Below, in pieces: positions 11,033 to 23,604 of a DNA stretch of 64,000 bases. Origin of the DNA: Brachionus koreanus (taxonomy: Eukaryota > Rotifera > Eurotatoria > Ploima > Brachionidae); assembly GCA_016987375.1 (NCBI GenBank), contig PJRA01000274.1, positions 923,860-987,859 of the forward strand, read 5' to 3'. Both the position numbers and the translations under genes were made by a program. Below the pieces are notes generated by a model that searched no databases, had not been told where the DNA came from, and was given only the letters and a program-made list of their open reading frames with translations. The number at the start of each line of letters is the position of its first letter. Within the stretch, counting starts at the first letter, position 1.

Positions 11033-12723
11033 ATGGATGAAAACAATAATGAGTCATTTAATTGCCCAACAATATATGTAGGAACTTAATTAAACTCCTA
11101 AAAAAGATTGAAATATTTTTTATGAACAGGATACTTTTCAATACAATTTGGTAGATTTACAAATTTTGAAAACTAAAATTGAAAAACAAAAGTAGTCAAA
11201 TTATCCTATTTTAAAAGGGCCTGAAATTTTTTTATAACTTTTTTAGAAACGAAATATTTTATAAAGATAAAGCAAATATCCTGGAAAATCAGTTGCTTTA
11301 CTTTGAATTGGAAAAAACAACCCAAACTTTTCAGTATGAAGAAATATTATCTAATTTGAAACAGAAAATTTCTATCCTTGAAGAAAAACTGAGGTTTAGT
11401 TTTTAGTTCTAATTGATAATTTCAAAATTAAATAAATTTAATGATTAGACTTAAAAGCAATGAAGCTGAAGAAGAAAAAAAACTTCGACTAGAATATATT
11501 AAGCAGGTATTTAGGCCAATATATCAATTAAGTTTGATTTGTTAAAATAAACTTTATAGTTAAACGAACAACATGAATACATATCTAAAATGGAATTGGA
11601 CAAATCAGTTATGGAATGTCATTTGGCAGAAATGGAACAAAATGTATTAATATGTTAAAGAATTTCAACTAAAAACATATTTTTTTTTGTTAGATAAACG
11701 ATTTGACTACACAGAACATCCAGTTAAACTCAAAAATCAATGAACTTAATTCGGTGTATTCAAAATATTTCCATATAGAGAATGAGGTTGTGAACTTAGA
11801 TAAATTTTTTGCTTAATTCTAAATAATTTTTTATAGAATAAAATGATTTTTGATGTGTTCAATGATATTGAAATGGAAAATTCAGATTTTTCACTAAGTG
11901 ATGAATTTGACGAACAAGATACTAAATATTTTCTAAATAAATATAAATCTCTTATAAAAGTATGAAACTTTTTTTTCCAATTTTTTTAAACTGCATAGCT
12001 AATTTTTTTGACTAAAAGATATTTTTTTCGCAAAAAAGAATTTTAAACAATATGGAAACCGAATTTAAGCAAAAAAATAAGGAATATGAGAGTCAAATAG
12101 AAAAATTAACGCTTCAAAATCAGGATTACATGATTCAATTTCAAGACATTCAGAGAAAAAATTGGTCACTCATTAATGAATTAAAAACAGTATAATTTAT
12201 CTTGTCTATTATTTTAATTCATTTAAAAATTTTAAAGACTACTGAGTTCCGAGATATGGCATTAGAACATAGTCAAAAAATGGAAGAAAAACTCGAGTCT
12301 TTTAAATACGCATTGACTGACGAATATAAAAAATCAATGAAGGAATTTTATAGAGAGCTTAATAATTGCATAGATACTTTAGTAAAACTGGTTAACTATA
12401 GTCAAGATGTATTCAATAACAAAAGCAAATCTATTATGGACGTATCACAATTGAATACTCCAACTATATGTATAAAAATTTAAAATAAAAAATATTTGAT
12501 TATGATTATTTATTTAAGTCGATGAAAAAAAATGGGATGCAAATTTGTTGTTCAAAAAAGATTTCTGGTCGAATGAAACAAAAAAACTTAAAGATTTGAA
12601 GCGAAATTATATAGATATAAAAATAAAGTATAATTTAATTGCCCTTACAGGTAGATTAATTTTTGTTTAACACATAATTTGATTATAATTAAAATTTTTA
12701 TTCTCTTTGAAGATATAGACTGA
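11033..12723 (+). CDS. Coiled-coil protein, eleven small exons
   Basis: I do not recognise this gene; no single frame reveals it, but phase-consistent splicing gives about 385 residues. Exons are 11033-11077, 11130-11191, 11247-11393, 11449-11506, 11560-11643, 11694-11786, 11837-11959, 12019-12189, 12238-12469, 12519-12650 and 12713-12723. Introns are mostly 48-65 nt and all GT-AG. The product is dominated by heptad-like Leu/Ile/Lys/Glu/Gln helices, e.g. the part rich in E-K-K-L-R-L-E-Y-I-K-Q, and has no signal or membrane segment. An acidic Asp/Glu/Ser patch lies in exon 7. The penultimate exon ends in a Trp-containing basic stretch. Long coiled coils of this kind occur in centrosomal, ciliary and trafficking proteins, but no family signature is visible. 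If the final intron is not removed, the protein ends a few residues later at 12670. Confidence 0.75.
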
Positions 12724-14568
12724 GCAAGAAGCCAATTTTTAATTTTTTTTTTAAACTAAAATTGCCAAGTCAAGATTTTTTGCCTTTTTGAAGTTTATTT
12801 ATTTTTTACTTTATTTCTATGATATCTTGAGAAAAAATGAGAAAAACAAAAATCGACACATTGCATAATAATTTTTTTTTCAAAAATATGTAAAATAAAT
12901 TAATTTAAAATATTGTATTTTTCATGATATGAAATCTTCATAATAGAATATTTTCAAGTTTTAAATTATTTTTTTTTAATTTAAAAAATTAAAATGATTT
13001 AAGCTATGCTCTATGAAAAACAAGTATGCGCAGTTATCTACTTTCCCTCTGTTAAATTTAACTCATTATTTAAAATTATGAACTTTAAAATTTTGTTCAT
13101 CTTGTTCAAAAAAATAAAAAAATCAACAACCAAAATTTAATTTTATCTCTTCTTATAATTGAAAGGTACTAAGTTTGTTTTAAAAAAAAAATTAGCAATT
13201 TTTATAACTAATTTAGGTAATGCTAAAATTATTCAAAATTGCGTTAGACCTAAACTATCCGCGAGCAGTTTTATCTTAATTTTATCTTGAGCCAAAATTT
13301 CTAATCATGATAAAGCATTCACTTTTAAATCAAATAAAATAACTTTCGGTTAAAACTTTCAATGAAAATTTTATGATTATTAGATATATATTTAATCCTT
13401 AAATGCCCGAATATCTTGATTCAAAATTGATTTTCTAGGTATTATTTTCAAATATTCTAAATTTATAGACACTCATTTTTACGAAATATGAATTAAATTG
13501 ATTTAATTTTATTGTTTATTTCACTTGGTTTAAGTATTTTTCAAGACTTTAAGCAATTAAAGAAATAATTAGTCTCATGACCGATTTTATAAGGTTTTTA
13601 TTTTGTATTGACTGAAAATTGCGTACATTAGTCGAGTGCTTTGCTCAAAAAGCTCAAGCCATTTTAAGTGACTTATTTTCTGCTTAAATAAAGAGAAAAT
13701 TTATCTCGGAGTAACTTTTAATCGAGCAAAAATTTTGATCAAACGCTTCCAAGCATTTAAGCTTTTTCAGCCTGTTCAAGCAAGCCCATTTTTATCAACA
13801 AAAAGCCAAGTTTGTTCAAATGTTTATAGCTTCGCATGATTGATATTTTTTTTAAATTAATGTATATAAAATATTCATGTTAAAAATTAGAGAAACTTTA
13901 AAATAGAGTTGGTTGGGTAAAAAAAATTGGCACAATCGGCAACTAATTTGTTAAATATCAACCCGAAAATTTGAGCATAGCAGCTACTAAGCGTCAATTA
14001 GTTAGATAATAACTTCAGGATTAACTTAAATCCCACAAATTTTGCTTAAGAATTCGTTAGATCTTATAATTGGCTTTAAATTTGGATCTAACATACTGAG
14101 TCTATAAGTAATCATTAGATTATGTTAGCTTGGATGTAACTTTTTTTAGCAAATTATTTTTCGATATAAGCGGCAAGAAAAAATTCAATTATTGCTTGGC
14201 GTTTGATATTTGGTCAAGTCTAGGCCATTATTTATTTATTCTAAAATAATTTAAATTTTTTGATTTAAATAGAATTTTTCTATTCTAATAAGTGAAAGGA
14301 AAATTTATAGCACAATTCTGTAAAAACAAAATATTTATATTTAAGTTTGTATATTTTTGTTTTTATTAAATAATTTGAAGCAAACAAACAAGAAAGCTTA
14401 TAGATCGAGCGCTCTAATCATATCCATGTAAAGTACAAGCACAAGCAACTAGGGTTAAAACAAATTATTTTCAATAAAATCACATTATCTTTAAGAACAA
14501 ATCGCTAGCATTAAATATTGGAAATATCGTTAGTTGTTTTTGCTATTTTTTTTTAAAAAAAATTATCG
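12724..14568. other. Intergenic interval, nothing recognised
   Basis: About 1.8 kb of A+T-rich DNA with no credible open frame, RNA gene or clear repeat. It probably includes the promoter of the gene starting at 14569. Confidence 0.45.
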
Positions 14569-15894
14569 ATGAATAACTCAGCCCCAAATATGAATGCTAG
14601 ATTCAAAGTAAATGGAAATTTTGCCAACTCAAAAAGAAAATTTTACAATGAGAATATAAATAATATCGAAGTTGAAATTATCAAACGTAACTATTTCGAC
14701 AATTCGCACAATAGCTACTCAGCACACCACCATTTCGACTTCAAGCCACAAGGTATTAGGCAATTTTTTATTTATCTTGGACCTTAATTAATTTAAAGAG
14801 CATATTTATTTGCTTTATATTCGAAATTTGATAGCATAATCAATATCGTCTTACAAAATAAAAATTTTAGCTTTCTGATATGTAATTTGAACAACAATTT
14901 TTAAAAAGTGAGTATTTGCAGCATTTTCTAACATTTTTTTATTTATTTAGATTTTAATCGGCCTAAAAATTTTGATTACTCTCGTCTATCCAGACCCAAT
15001 CCACAGCCACTTTTTAGTCAAAATGTAAATTACAACGTTCCAACAAAGAAATTTTTTCTCAACAACGAACAAAATCCGGTTAAATATTCGAAGAGGCGCA
15101 ACCATCATCATCGACCAAAAAGTTGTTTTTTTTTTCTAAATATTTCTTAATTTAATTTATTTTAAAAAATGTTCAGCTGGAACATTTAATGATGTTTTTA
15201 GAGACTATAGAATTAGCAGTGCTTTAAGCAATGATAATAAAACAGGGGTCGAACTAGATCATATAAATTCGAATAACATTGCTTGTACGAATGCAGCTGA
15301 CATCGATGAAAATTTGATTAAGCAGGATTTACATAAAACTCAGACGAATAAAAAACCAAGTAGTTTGTATGAAAACTTTATCAAAAGTGCCACAAAAAGA
15401 GAGACCAGTGTAGAAAAAATAGATCAGTTGGAAATGAATTTGTCAAGTTTAAGTTTGAGCAGCAATGAAACAACATCGCTAAATTCTAAAGAAAATAATA
15501 AGCCGTCACGTTCAAATATATTTGAAAATAATGTGGGTTTGAAAAAATCTGATTCATTCGGAAATAGTGAGGTTTTAAATGAGAAATAAATAGCTAATTT
15601 AATATTTTTTTCAAAGAATCATCTAAAGATGATCCATTAGATGGAAAATTTTCCCATTATCTAAATACTGGACCGAAAGAAAAAGAAACAGGTGAAAAGA
15701 AGAGGTCTAAAAAGCGTAATAAATGGCGAAAAGATGCTAAAAAATCAGAATCAAATAGTGCCAATGATGAATTTGATTTCAGCACTACAAACGAGTTTTG
15801 GGAAGAAGAGTCTCACTTGGTTATTGGTCACGATTATCTGCCATTCGATTCAGATCTTGAATTTAACATTGATTTTGATTTAGACAACGAATAA
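14569..15894 (+). CDS. Low-complexity protein with basic patch and acidic tail, four exons
   Basis: The gene is not recognised. Exons 14569-14752, 14951-15121, 15177-15566 and 15617-15894 join in phase 1 at every boundary and give about 340 residues. The N-terminal third is Asn/His/Phe/Arg-rich (His-rich pieces such as S-A-H-H-H-F and R-N-H-H-H-R-P-K). The centre is Ser/Asn-rich. The last exon has a strongly basic cluster (K-K-R-S-K-K-R-N-K-W-R-K) followed by a Trp/Glu/Asp-rich acidic end with F-W-E-E-E, I-G-H-D-Y-L-P-F and a repeated Asp/Phe tail. Exon 3 ends at a GTGAGG donor. A basic cluster before an acidic tail suggests a nuclear or RNA/chromatin-associated protein, which is inference only. 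The ATG at 14569 is the first in frame after a T/A-rich leader. Confidence 0.72.
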
Positions 15895-18375
15895 ATTGAG
15901 CTTGGAATAAAATTAAATTTGTTTTAAAAATTAAGTTTATATTACTTTTACTTTTTAATGGTTACTTATGTAAAGTAATGAATTAGATAACTTAAACAAA
16001 AATTAAGAGTAACTGATAAAATATTTTTGGCTTTTTAATCAAAATTAAAAATATAATTACCAAATTTTTGGAGCTGCAAAATCAGGATTTTATTTTGATA
16101 AAAATTGCAAACAATAAAAATTTAACTTTTATTTTATAATTTTTCTTAGTTGATTTAAAACTCTAAGGTAGGAGAGGTCTTTTGAAACCCTTTTTTACTT
16201 GAAATAAAGTAAAAATATGAGTCAAATAAAATGGGTTGAAAAATCCCTCCGGCCTTTAAGTGTTAATAAAAATAAGTCACGACTGCTAGAACAAACTAAT
16301 TCAGGGTCCGCTTTAGCAGTTGTCACTAATTGCAATTTAAACTTTTTTTATTTATTTCAAAATAGTCAAGTTCTTTTTGAACTCTGTTCAAAATATTTTT
16401 TAGCTATATACGAGACCAAGGTATGGTATCATTTTCAATGAATTTATAAACGGTTTCTTATTTTTATAATAAGAACTTTTATGATATTTTATTTTGAAAA
16501 TTCCTATTTTGCTTCAATTCTGTATTTGGTAAATTACATCATTATTGTTTGACAGTCAGTTAAGATTGAGAAGACTTTTCTTTATTGAATATTTGGCTGG
16601 CCTTCCATTTACAATGAATCTAACTTAGTAAAAAAAAAAGTATTTTTAAATATCAAATCAGTAGCATAAAAATATTCAAAAAAAAAATACTTTTTCATTT
16701 TTTCTTTATGCTCCTCAATACACACATTTTCTAAGATCACCTTGCTTAGTTTTTTTTTGTAATTTAAAAAATGTGATTATCTCAAGAAATATTTTTAAAT
16801 AAGAAGAAAAATCTTACAAAATAAACTCACCTTAAGAATTAAAAATTGAAAAGACAATTCTTGTCTATAAAAATATATTGTTTAAATTGATAGTTTCACC
16901 CCTCTGTTACCAAATCTTTCTAATTTTCAATCCTACACATTAAACTTTCACTAATTATGATTTATAATAAATATCAAAATACTTATTAATATCTTAAAAT
17001 ATTAGATTTTATGCGCCTATTCTTTAAACGTATCTTTTTTCATTTGAAGTTCACTAATGTAACTCCTGTTTCTAAAAATTCTAACAAACTTGATAACATC
17101 AACAATATTTTTACAAAAAGAACGAAGTAATTAAATATTAGAATTAATTGCTTTTAATTTAAACGGCTTTTAATTTTATTTGATTATGAATTAAATATTA
17201 AAAGTATCTACATTTACTATTAAAGATTTTGCTAGTCAATTAATAAATCAAATTTTATCATTTTGAATTGTTTTCAAAATATTTTATTTCTAAATTTTGA
17301 ATATATTTGTTTTGCATTTATTGTAACCGATACCGCCATAATTGCAGACTTTTAACGGTCTATTGAACTATTTTAATTTTAAGAAATCTTAAATTAACAA
17401 CTACCAACAGTACTCAGCAGTATTTATTCTTTTTTCATTTATAAATTTAAATAATACCATAGTTATTGCATTAAAAATATATAGAGTTATTTAAAAAAAA
17501 TTATTTTTATTAGTTTAATCTCATTTTTCAGTCAAAATAAATTCGAAAGAAATATCAACCCTTTTCTAAATTAATTTTTAATTAAAAAAAATTTTGATTA
17601 ATTTTAATTAAAGTCTATACTTTTATATTTGAGGTCATAGCTCTGATCAAGGTATTGCAAAAAACTAAAAACTTAAACAGCTATAAGTCAGCAGCAAACT
17701 AATTTGTAAATCCTCTTTAAAATTTAAAATAAAATAATAAAATCATTTTAGATTAACTAAACTTTCGAGAAAATAAAAAAGTTTTACAAAAGATTTAAAA
17801 CAAAAATTCAGAATAAATTTTTTAACATTTGAATCAATTCAATTTCACATGAACAAAATGAATACCATGGATAATCTTAGCTAAACAAATTTTTTATTTT
17901 CATTGTTTTATGTCAATAACTGATTGAATTATTTTCAATTCTTATAATATCATATTAAATTATTTTTTCCACACAGTCCTTGTGAAATTGACAAAAGCGC
18001 TGTAAATATCTTCGAAAAAGAATTATTTTATATCTCTTTTTACTTAATATTTTGACATAGTAAAATGGACAAGTTTAAAAATGTTAGCATAAATTTGTTT
18101 GAAAAATGCTTTAAAAAATTTTCTTAAATGAGTCATTAATAATTTTTATTTAAAAATTCGTAGCCCAAGTTTCTATAGTGATTTAAAACTATCCTTTTAA
18201 AATAATATTTTTATCTTTAATTGTTTATTTTAATTTAAATCTAAATTGAGTATTATAAAAAATGGAATTTTATTTGAAATGAAATAATTAAAAAAAAATT
18301 AAAAATTGTACAGAAATTCTTTTCTCGTAATAATCTACTTTTGTTATATAAAAAAAATTCACAATTATAAAAATA
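15895..18375. other. Intergenic interval with a small foldback repeat
   Basis: About 2.5 kb of A+T-rich DNA. A short open frame at 16217-16441 begins inside the foldback repeat at 16171-16270 and has no support as a gene. The rest shows nothing recognisable; the right end holds the 3' UTR of the minus-strand CLCC1-like gene. Confidence 0.45.
16171..16270. repeat. Foldback repeat related to 45130-45360
   Basis: Left arm GGAGAGGTCTTTTGAAACCC (16171-16190) imperfectly mirrors GGGTTGAAAAATCCCTCC (16233-16250). The block GAGTCAAATAAAATGGGT and the following AATCCC-CCGG recur on the opposite strand at 45130-45173. GCCTTTAAGTGTTAATAA recurs at 45341-45358 as GCCTTTGAGTGTTAACAA. This suggests a short non-autonomous element family. 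Confidence 0.45.
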
Positions 18376-20743
18376 TCAATTTTCGTCCAAAATAACATAT
18401 ATGTCTTCATCCTCACTTTCTTCATTATTACTTTGAGATGATTTAGACTCTTGAGTTAATTTTTTTGAACTAGCCAATGCATTAGGTTTTTTGCTATTTT
18501 TAAATTGGTCTGTAGCAGACTTGCTTATACCAATTGAAACCTGTTTACAAGCTATATCTTCTTTTTGTTCAGTATGCATTATTTCGGAATCTTCATACTC
18601 AATGCTTAAGCAACCTGCTTCTTCTATTTCGGACTTTTCCATTTCATTGGGACAGTCTTTAATACACAATTTTTTTTTCTCATTTTTTAAATTTTTTATT
18701 TCGTTCTCTAATGCCAATTGTTTGTCACTAATTCGTTCAAAAATAATTTCAAGACTCCCCGTTAAGCTTTCGCTTAAATTTCCGTTATCAATCGAGGGTA
18801 AAAATTCATTAGCACTTAATGTGTTTATTTGTAATCTGTTTGTTTTATTTTTGATCATATTTAACAATGGTAATAGGTTTTCGTTATTAATAGCATTTGA
18901 CTGAGCCGAATTCTGAGATTTTTTGAAAGAAAATAAGTGGAAAAAATTGAATTCATAGCCGAATAGAACAAGACATATGAAACAAATTAGAATAATTCCA
19001 ATAGGCAAGAAAAGTATTGAAACCATTGTAATTAGAGGAATATATTGGTAAAAAGCCAAATCTTGAGTCAATGCGGAATAAAATTCATTTATGGACTTTC
19101 CAAAAAAAGTAGAAATTGGTCTAATGCCTTCTGAGATAGTATAAACAACAGTCTGTTTAAAAAAAAGTTTAATAAAGTAAAATTAGATTTTTGATTTTTA
19201 CTTCGACATAATTATTGTGTCCTGATGCAATAAAGAGTGCTTCTTGATATTCTAAGCATTGTCTTGATGTGGCAGTGTATCCTACTTGAGACCTGATGAA
19301 CGATACCAAATTTGAGTAAACACTCTTTTCTTTTGGAACGTCTTGGCCTTTAAAAATTTTATTAGTTCTTAATTTATATAAATTTACAATTTACTAACCT
19401 GAAATAAGGCATTCTTCTGGAATTTTTTCTTTTAATTTTTGCTGGTTTAGAATATGCTTTTTCTATATGAAAACAAATGTATGAATTAAGCCTATTATTA
19501 TTTTTAAAAATATAAATTTACTTGAGATAAATATTTGTGATTATTTATAACACTTAAAATAAACAATGCAAACAAAAATAGGGCTAGCACTTTTCTTAAC
19601 GTAATATTGACTTGATATCGTTTGAAATAAAAGTAAAGAATAATACTGGCAAGTATCTTGAAGTGGAAGAAATTAATTAAAATTGAAATTTTAAATAAAT
19701 TTTCTTACTGTTGCTGATGTAACTAGAAAAAAATATATAACATTTGAATCTATAATCTCGTTTTGTATAAACATAGTTATTTTCTCAACTCTACTTGGCT
19801 TTTTATTCATTTCAATGTGAACAAACATTTCTTTTAAAATGTCAGTTATGTCAAGAATTGTACTAGAAGTGTCCGTCTCATTTACAGATTGTGAGAATTT
19901 TTTTAATTTCATAATCTGAAATTTATTTAATTCGACACCTATTTTATATTGGTAAACATCTTCGATATCATCCTTTTTTTGAATATTTTTATTTTTTTTT
20001 GAAAGAAAAAAAAAGGCTAAAGCAAACTTGATGTTGAATAAAATTCAAAAAAGAGTGTACAAAACTTTTGTAGTAAGCAAGAGCTCCAGTCAAATTCAGG
20101 TTTAAATTCGTTTGAGGTAATTCATTTTCCATAACCTTTGGCAAACTGGACATCAGCTCATTTTTATTTGATTGTTTGGTACCTTCGATAGAACAATAAT
20201 CTTCACATATTTGCTTCTTTTCTGATTCAGTGAGACGTTCACTGCAGTCTTTCGTCTTGAAAAAAAAAATAAACAAAACTTTAATTTAATTTTGATTTAA
20301 ATATTAACCAGTCTAAATTTAAAAAAGAAAAATTTTAATTTTATTTGCAAAATTGCCTTGCTTAATTTTACTCAATAATAAAATCAAATCTTAAATTAAA
20401 AGATTCCAATTTGACTAATATGAATTGGAGCGAGGTCTAATTTAAAAAAATAAGCTAATAGGCATGAGATATTTGTGTCGAACAAATATTTAGAATTTAC
20501 TGAACTGCAAATTAAGGCTGGTTAAAATAAATGTTAAATTTTTTTTTACATTTGAAAATAGGTACAGTCGGTTAAGGCTCTCATCTATATTGCTCTAATT
20601 ATAAAGGTAAAAAAAACAAATTATCATGATTAAAAAATTACGCTTTGCTCAATTAGTTCCTCTGTTGAAAAAAGCGATAAGTCCGCTCTCATACAAACAA
20701 TGATTATTGACCAAACTATTAACTGTTGCAAACTCAAATACAT
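18376..20743 (-). CDS. CLCC1: CLCC1-like ER chloride channel
   Basis: Eight exons on the minus strand: 20743-20642, 20594-20550, 20255-20028, 19972-19709, 19656-19522, 19462-19399, 19347-19202 and 19152-18376, giving about 586 residues. Chloride channel CLIC-like 1 is an ER membrane anion channel in vertebrates. What supports the call is an N-terminal hydrophobic signal peptide (residues 1-20) and a luminal Cys-containing region. Next comes a first membrane segment (about 200-223) followed by a basic R-Y-Q-V-N-I-T-L-R-K-V loop and a second segment (about 231-250). A C-L-E-Y-Q-E-A-L motif resembles the family's C-x-x-Y-Y-E-L-L, and a third membrane segment lies at about 366-392. The long cytosolic tail is disordered, Ser/Glu-rich and acidic at the end. 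Order and spacing match CLCC1, though identity looks low. The ATG at 20743 directly precedes the signal peptide. Another multi-pass ER protein cannot be fully excluded. Confidence 0.72.
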
Positions 20744-21900
20744 TTGAATAGTCTGACTCGGCTGAAAAAAGTTCAAAATTTAGAATAATTAAAAAATACT
20801 TTAAGTGTTTATTCGAAAAAAAAAATTTGAATTCAACTCAATTTTTGTTTTTTTTTTCTTTAGTAAGCTATTATTATTATAATTAAATACATCTTTTAGA
20901 TGCAAAATAAAATGTCATTTTTTTAAATTACGATAAATTTAAGCCTCTATTTAGATTGTGTGAGTGTGCTTGTTTATGGTTTTGTTGATAGATATTCTCT
21001 AACAATGGGTAAAAAACTTCAAATTTCAAAATAGATTTTTATATTATTACAAAAACCTGGGCAAAAATAAATGATGAATAAATACAATTATGTTTAAATT
21101 TTAATTTACGACTTTAAATAAGCAGGCGCATTGTATTTTTTGATTTTCATAAAATTCAAACTGAATATGATGCATTTGCCACCGCCTATTCAAAACATCA
21201 TTCATTATTTTTGCGTATTTAAATTAGTTTCAAATTTTGTATACTAATTAAGTTTTAGATATTTTTTTATTTTTTGAATGTTCGATTCATGCTTGAGACA
21301 TTTTCGAAATATAAACAAAGTAGTTTTCATTAGAAAAAAATCAAAACTTATTTTAAAACCTGTCGTTAAAACGAAGTTTTGATACATATTTTTGGATTAA
21401 AAATATTTTTCTAGATATGGTAAGTGATTTTTGTTAAAAATAAATTAGTAAACTTTATTTATAAATATTTATCATTTGGATAAAACTTAAATTTAGATAT
21501 CTAATCTTTTAATTGTTTTTATCAAATAAAAATATTTTTTATTCTTTTAATATCATGTTCAAAATTTTAAATTTAAAAAAATCAAAGTTTTGAATAATAA
21601 ATTTTATCTTTTTTGATCATCTTGCTGTCTTAAAAGACAGTCCAGGTTTGCATATCCATGCGATTGGCGTCTGAACCCTTTTACATAAAAGAAAAGAGTT
21701 TAAATTCTTGATATTAAAAAATAATCAACTATTCTCCTGTGTCTTTTTTTTGCTCGAATTTTTGTTTTAAATTCTTTAATTCTCTCCTTTCATGTTTTAA
21801 ATCTGCTCAAATATTTAAATAATAATGTTCTAATTTATAGCAGCAAAAATATGAAAAACTTTTTTAATTTTCGATTAGAAGACTTTGAAATATAAAAATC
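20744..21900. other. Intergenic interval upstream of the CLCC1-like gene
   Basis: About 1.15 kb, A+T-rich, presumably holding the minus-strand gene's promoter. A G+C-richer patch near 21630-21690 is not recognisable. No open frame or RNA gene was seen. Confidence 0.45.
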
Positions 21901-22045
21901 ATTTCGACTAGAACAAGTACAAAGAAGAGCAACGAAACTTGTTCCACAAATAAGAAGTTTGAACTATGAGTCAAGATTAGCTAACTTGGGATTAGAAACC
22001 CTGGAAGATAGGCGAGAGCGTGGGGATCTTATTCAATTCTATAAA

Positions 22046-22143
22046 NNNNNNNNNNNNNNNNNNNNNNNNNNNNNNNNNNNNNNNNNNNNNNNNNNNNNNN
22101 NNNNNNNNNNNNNNNNNNNNNNNNNNNNNNNNNNNNNNNNNNN
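22046..22143. other. Assembly gap (98 N)
   Basis: Ninety-eight unknown bases lie inside the LINE fragment, as expected where repeat copies collapse or fail to assemble. The true length may differ from 98. Confidence 0.98.
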
Positions 22144-22226
22144 CGAAAAGTCTACTATAGCGGGATTACGTTAGTCTTCCTGCTTTGTCAGTTTAGTTAA
22201 ACTAAACTTAACCGTAGAATATTAAC

Positions 22227-22249
22227 TATTATTATTATTATTATTATTT
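22227..22249 (+). repeat. ATT/TTA microsatellite tail
   Basis: About seven to eight ATT units at the 3' end of the LINE scrap, likely its original tail. Confidence 0.85.
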
Positions 22250-22255
22250 AATGTT

Positions 22256-23604
22256 AACTTTAAAAAAAACCGACATGAAAATTAATAATTATCTCTAATA
22301 TCTCTCATAACAAGGTATCTAAAAATTAATATCAGCATATTTAACACACTTTTACTGGTATAAATACATGAAAAGTTCAACAATTGCAAATTAACGGAAA
22401 AATTTTTAAATTCCATCCTTACTAGCTTAAAAATCATTTTAAACCTTTAAAGATAATTTTTATGTAATGTGATGAATCTAAATAATTATATAAAATAAAT
22501 AAAAAATTTTTCAAAGATGACCTAGAAAATATTATGTTGTGTGATAATAAAATTAAAATTTTGCGTTTTTTAAAAGGTTGTATATTTCTGATTTAAGCAT
22601 TGTTGTAATTCTAAAGCTTTAAGTCATATAATATATTAAAATAAACAGAATTGAATGCTCTTTTTAAAATGATATGCTTAACTCTTTGTTTATTTATTAC
22701 TAAAAATCCTATGAAATAAAATCTTTAAATGAAAATTTTGAAATTTAGGTACGGTTATGTTATTATTGGATAAAAGGTATGTACGCAGTGTCTAGTGGAA
22801 GGTGAAATGTGCTTAAAGGACGAGGGAAACAAAATTTGTTTAAAAAAATTTAATAATTGTGATACGAACCTTTAGAAGAATAAAAGGTCAGGTAAACCAG
22901 TCATTCTCGATTAGAATGCTCTAATTCAAGAAAAATATAGATATAATTATTTTTCTTTGGATTTAACATAAAGCTTGTTTAAATTTGTTTCTTTAAGATA
23001 ACACTAGACATCATGCATTTAGAAGGACAAACGCAAATATAAAAGAAGCTGCAAGAGATCGAACTTCGTCCTGTTAGCTGGCTAAGAGCATAATTATCTG
23101 TATTTTGAAATTTAGATTAAAAAATGCAAAATTTTTGACTCACCCTTATACTTTACATTTTGGACAAATCTATTCATAAATAACAATTTTCAAATGGAAA
23201 AAGAGCTACCAAGGTCTAATTAAACAACCTGTCGACAATCAAATATAATGTTTAAAGCATACGTATATCATTTTGAAAAATTTTTCTGTAAAATAAATTA
23301 AAAACAATTAAATTTAAAGCAAGATTCAAGTCATTTGAATTGGTATTATAAAATGAAATTAAATGGTACATTAATACATATTTTCAATTTTAATTTAAGC
23401 ATCTATTTCTAGGAAAATCAATACCAAATTAGTCAAAATAAATTTTTAAAGATGAAATTTCTTTATACACAGATTTATCCAATTAATGGAAAAATTACTT
23501 AACAGAGCTAAACAAATTTTACATTAGCATATACTAATTATGAATAAACTTTTTAACTATAAATTTCAATTATTAATAAAATAAAATAAATTTTAGTAAA
23601 AAAC
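22256..23604. other. Intergenic interval before METAP1
   Basis: About 1.35 kb, A+T-rich, with no gene seen. The last few hundred bases probably contain the METAP1 promoter and 5' UTR. Confidence 0.45.

Larger units (their letters stand above)
21902..22255 (+). mobile_element. 3' fragment of a non-LTR retrotransposon (LINE)
   Basis: The frame from 21902 encodes [13 protein letters not shown], then L-N-Y-E-S-R-L, then [14 protein letters not shown]. This is the conserved stretch just after the reverse-transcriptase domain of CR1/Jockey/RTE-like LINEs. The copy is 5'-truncated at about 21900, interrupted by 98 unknown bases (22046-22143), and resumes as a short tail ending near a (TTA)n run at 22227-22249. 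That run is the simple-repeat tail typical of such elements. The element is dead on arrival: it has no endonuclease or catalytic RT domain. The exact clade cannot be named from this piece. Confidence 0.85.

Noticed and set aside
16217..16441. 74-codon plus frame
   Set aside because: Starts inside a foldback repeat shared with 45 kb; no homology or splice support.
18491..18904. 137-codon plus frame antisense to the CLCC1-like tail
   Set aside because: Antisense shadow of the Ser/Glu-rich tail; the minus strand has eight phase-consistent exons.
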